DNA of 6,441 nucleotides, from assembly GCA_011046315.1 (NCBI GenBank), contig DSAU01000200.1:1-6441 (forward strand), read 5' to 3'. The position numbers were made by a program, and so were the translations under genes. Below are positions 5,252 to 6,441 of this stretch, one piece after another (the first letter of the stretch is position 1; each line of letters begins with the position of its first letter). Source of the stretch: a bacterium. GTDB lineage: Bacteria > Zhuqueibacterota > Zhuqueibacteria > Thermofontimicrobiales > Thermofontimicrobiaceae. The notes beneath the pieces are model-generated. The model was given only the letters and a program-made list of their open reading frames with translations, was not told the DNA's origin and did not search any database.

Positions 5252-6070
5252 TCATCCAGCATCGGATGTTTTAGGTTTCCACTTCAAATTGTAAGTGATT
5301 AGTCCGGCGCCGACCAAAATCATCAACACGCTGATACCTTGATTCACTGATATCGGTAAATTTCCCAACTGAATTATTACCATGTTATTTTCATAATATC
5401 GATAAAAATCGACCACCAATCGGGAAACGCCATATAATATGAAAAACAGGTACAATAAAAAACCATCGAACTTTTTATGGCGCTCAAAAAACATCAGGAG
5501 CAAAAAGATTGCCAATCCGTAAAATGACGAATACAATTGCGCCGGATGAATATGTTGATCTGGAAAACAAAAGCCAGCCGGGCTCTCACTGGGAAAAACC
5601 ACCCCCAGGGCTGACTCTGTGGGAAGTCCGAAACAACAGCCATTTAAATAGCAACCGATTCGAGTTAAAAATATACCAATTGCTACCGCCGGGATGGTAA
5701 TGTCTGTTATTTTTAATGTTGGCAGTTTTTTAATTTTCAAATAGAGAATACCAAAAACCACGGCAGCAACAAATCCGCCAAGCATTGTCAAACCAGCGAT
5801 GCCGACCTGGCCTGAACTTTGAAACGGATTAATCATATCCAACCAATGTCCGCTGAATTCTTCCAGATGAAAAATTACATATAAAAACCGCGCTCCTAAA
5901 ATTGCGCTAATAACGATTATTATAGCCAGATCAGCGATCTTGTTGGGATCGATTGCTTGCTTTTTTGCCCGGTACATCGAAAAATATATTCCGACCAGGA
6001 AAGATAATGCCAACATTAATCCATAGCTGTGAATTTCTAACGGACCGATTTGAAATAATTTTGAATGCAC
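5252..6070 (-). CDS. lgt: Phosphatidylglycerol--prolipoprotein diacylglyceryl transferase
   Basis: Inner-membrane enzyme that transfers diacylglycerol from phosphatidylglycerol to the lipobox cysteine of preprolipoproteins, the first step of lipoprotein maturation. At 272 residues it has normal family length. Several hydrophobic segments are visible, roughly 17-33, 46-67, 90-112, 122-138, 182-196, 203-220 and 243-260. Landmarks are HSYG at 14-17, GARFLYV at 59-65, the signature region TRIGCYLNGCCFG at 136-148, HPAQLY at 175-180 and SRLVVDFYR at 216-224. The signature is the cysteine-rich variant rather than the GRxGNFxNxE form of E. coli, and the loop corresponding to E. coli His103 reads TMLGGF. 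The start is GTG, with GAGGAG six bases upstream. The gene stands alone: 84 bases from the broken gene upstream and 362 from the barrel gene downstream. One natural substrate type, the CpoB-like lipoprotein, is encoded nearby. Confidence 0.95.
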   Translation of the reverse strand: MHSKLFQIGPLEIHSYGLMLALSFLVGIYFSMYRAKKQAIDPNKIADLAIIIVISAILGARFLYVIFHLEEFSGHWLDMINPFQSSGQVGIAGLTMLGGFVAAVVFGILYLKIKKLPTLKITDITIPAVAIGIFLTRIGCYLNGCCFGLPTESALGVVFPSESPAGFCFPDQHIHPAQLYSSFYGLAIFLLLMFFERHKKFDGFLLYLFFILYGVSRLVVDFYRYYENNMVIIQLGNLPISVNQGISVLMILVGAGLITYNLKWKPKTSDAG

Positions 6071-6076
6071 CTTTTA

Positions 6077-6082
6077 CTCCTC
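6077..6082 (-). promoter_or_regulatory. Shine-Dalgarno GAGGAG for the GTG start of lgt
   Basis: GAGGAG with a six-base spacer (TAAAAG) before the GTG at 6070. It supports GTG as the true start, and the protein then begins at the usual place, about a dozen residues before HSYG. Confidence 0.8.
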
Positions 6083-6124
6083 TCCAAAAAAAATTAATGA
6101 ACATACCTCCAGCCGGAAGCGTGG

Positions 6125-6158
6125 ATTATAAAAGCGAACAACATCATGCTGACGTCAA
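6125..6158 (-). promoter_or_regulatory. Weak promoter candidate for lgt
   Basis: A perfect -10 TATAAT (6130-6125) lies at a sensible distance from the lgt Shine-Dalgarno. The best -35 match, TTGACG (6158-6153), is 22 bases away, too far for normal sigma-70 spacing, and it overlaps the stop codon of the upstream broken gene. The -10 may act with a poor -35, or the pair may be coincidental. Confidence 0.3.
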
Positions 6159-6441
6159 ACCGTAGCAATTGATTCATCAACCTGTTTAACTTCATGTCCG
6201 CTTAAATGTTCTGCTAAATTTAGCAGAGCAGCTTTTTCAACTTCAGCCAAGCCCGAAGGCGTGGCAATATCATCACCGAACAAATTTGAAACTGAATTGT
6301 CGAACACACCAGTTTTTCAGTTTTGATTTATCAACCAGTTGTTTGAACTGATTCCTGTCAGAATTGCAAAAATCATGTTTTGTTAATGTCGAAAATGGCG
6401 AATACCAGTGAAGACCATCGCCATTTCATGTTCATCTGCCG
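6155..6441 (-). pseudogene. 3' end of an unrecognised gene, apparently frameshifted
   Basis: I do not recognise this product. The last 51 codons read cleanly in one frame to the TGA at 6157-6155, with protein-like content (FGDDIATPSGLAEVEKAALL, then LAEHLSGHEVKQVDESIATV). That frame closes upstream at a TGA (6319-6317). A second frame is open from 6425 to 6273 and also looks coding (WYSPFSTLTKHDF, NQFKQLVDKSKLK). Joining the two at the A-run around 6313-6317 gives one continuous product of about 90 residues. A third frame at the right edge (ADEHEMAM) hints at another shift. The options are a decaying gene, homopolymer indel errors, or an intact 50-residue ORF from the GTG at 6307, which has no Shine-Dalgarno. 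The gene would lie directly upstream of lgt in the same direction. Confidence 0.5.
6210..6227. repeat. 18-bp perfect palindrome
   Basis: TCTGCTAAATTTAGCAGA is identical to its own reverse complement across all 18 bases. It lies within the C-terminal frame of the broken gene, where it encodes part of ALLNLAE. It could be a dimer-protein binding site or a chance product of codon use. On the plus strand a short T-run follows seven bases later, but with no loop and little GC it is a poor terminator. Confidence 0.6.

Noticed and set aside
5226..5280. Direct repeat of TTTTAGGTTTC at 5226-5236 and 5270-5280
   Set aside because: It is only 11 bases, and one copy lies in the lgt C-terminal codons; no third copy or array is seen, so it is probably coincidental.
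5509..6165. Plus-strand frames at 5509-5700 and 5953-6165
   Set aside because: They are antisense to lgt and its leader. lgt is certain, so these are shadows.
6155..6441. Idea that the broken gene is a creatininase-family amidohydrolase
   Set aside because: ADEHE near the edge and TGVF...ATPSG...E near the end recall motifs of that family, but the spacing is far too short and the intervening residues do not fit.

Overview
All recognisable genes in this window lie on the minus strand, so it is best read from right to left. The genes point to a Gram-negative, didermic, moderately AT-rich bacterium. Evidence is an outer-membrane beta-barrel protein, a CpoB/YbgF-like lipoprotein and Lgt. The barrel protein carries aspartate-rich thrombospondin-type-3-like loops, an Ig-like module and a C-terminal hydrophobic helix, a style common in the FCB superphylum and neighbours such as Calditrichota and KSB1. 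That placement is inferred from protein style only, with no marker-based support.

Layout in transcription order. (1) 6441-6155: the 3' end of an unrecognised gene that reads through only if at least one frameshift is assumed, with an 18-bp perfect palindrome inside it. (2) 6070-5252: lgt, with a GTG start behind a strong Shine-Dalgarno. (3) 5251-4890: a 362-base gap with a hairpin just after lgt, a short stretch open on both strands that may be decayed coding sequence, and at least one good promoter facing the next gene. (4) 4889-3681: an envelope beta-barrel protein with a TTG start. (5) 3661-2855: a CpoB-like TPR lipoprotein, 19 bases downstream and probably in the same operon. (6) 2826-2797: a terminator-like hairpin that pairs properly only in the minus-strand RNA. 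(7) 2770-2558 and 2556-1378: an unrecognised 70-residue ORF, then after a single base an orphan-looking beta-class DNA methyltransferase. (8) 1356-1201: a previously uncalled 51-codon ORF with one membrane span. (9) 1136 to the window edge: the N-terminal 378 residues of glycogen/starch synthase (glgA).

How it works together. Lgt is the enzyme that lipidates lipoproteins such as the CpoB-like protein nearby, although the two need not be co-regulated. The barrel protein and the CpoB-like lipoprotein form a plausible envelope operon. The methyltransferase with its small coupled partner sits between this envelope pair and glgA, is visibly more AT-rich than most of its neighbours, and has no recognisable restriction nuclease in the window. 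It looks like a transferred, orphan or eroded restriction-modification unit. I see no CRISPR array, tRNA, rRNA, transposase or clear novel multi-gene system. The most open questions are the 70-residue partner of the methyltransferase, the small membrane ORF before glgA, the broken gene at the right edge and the architecture of the barrel protein.
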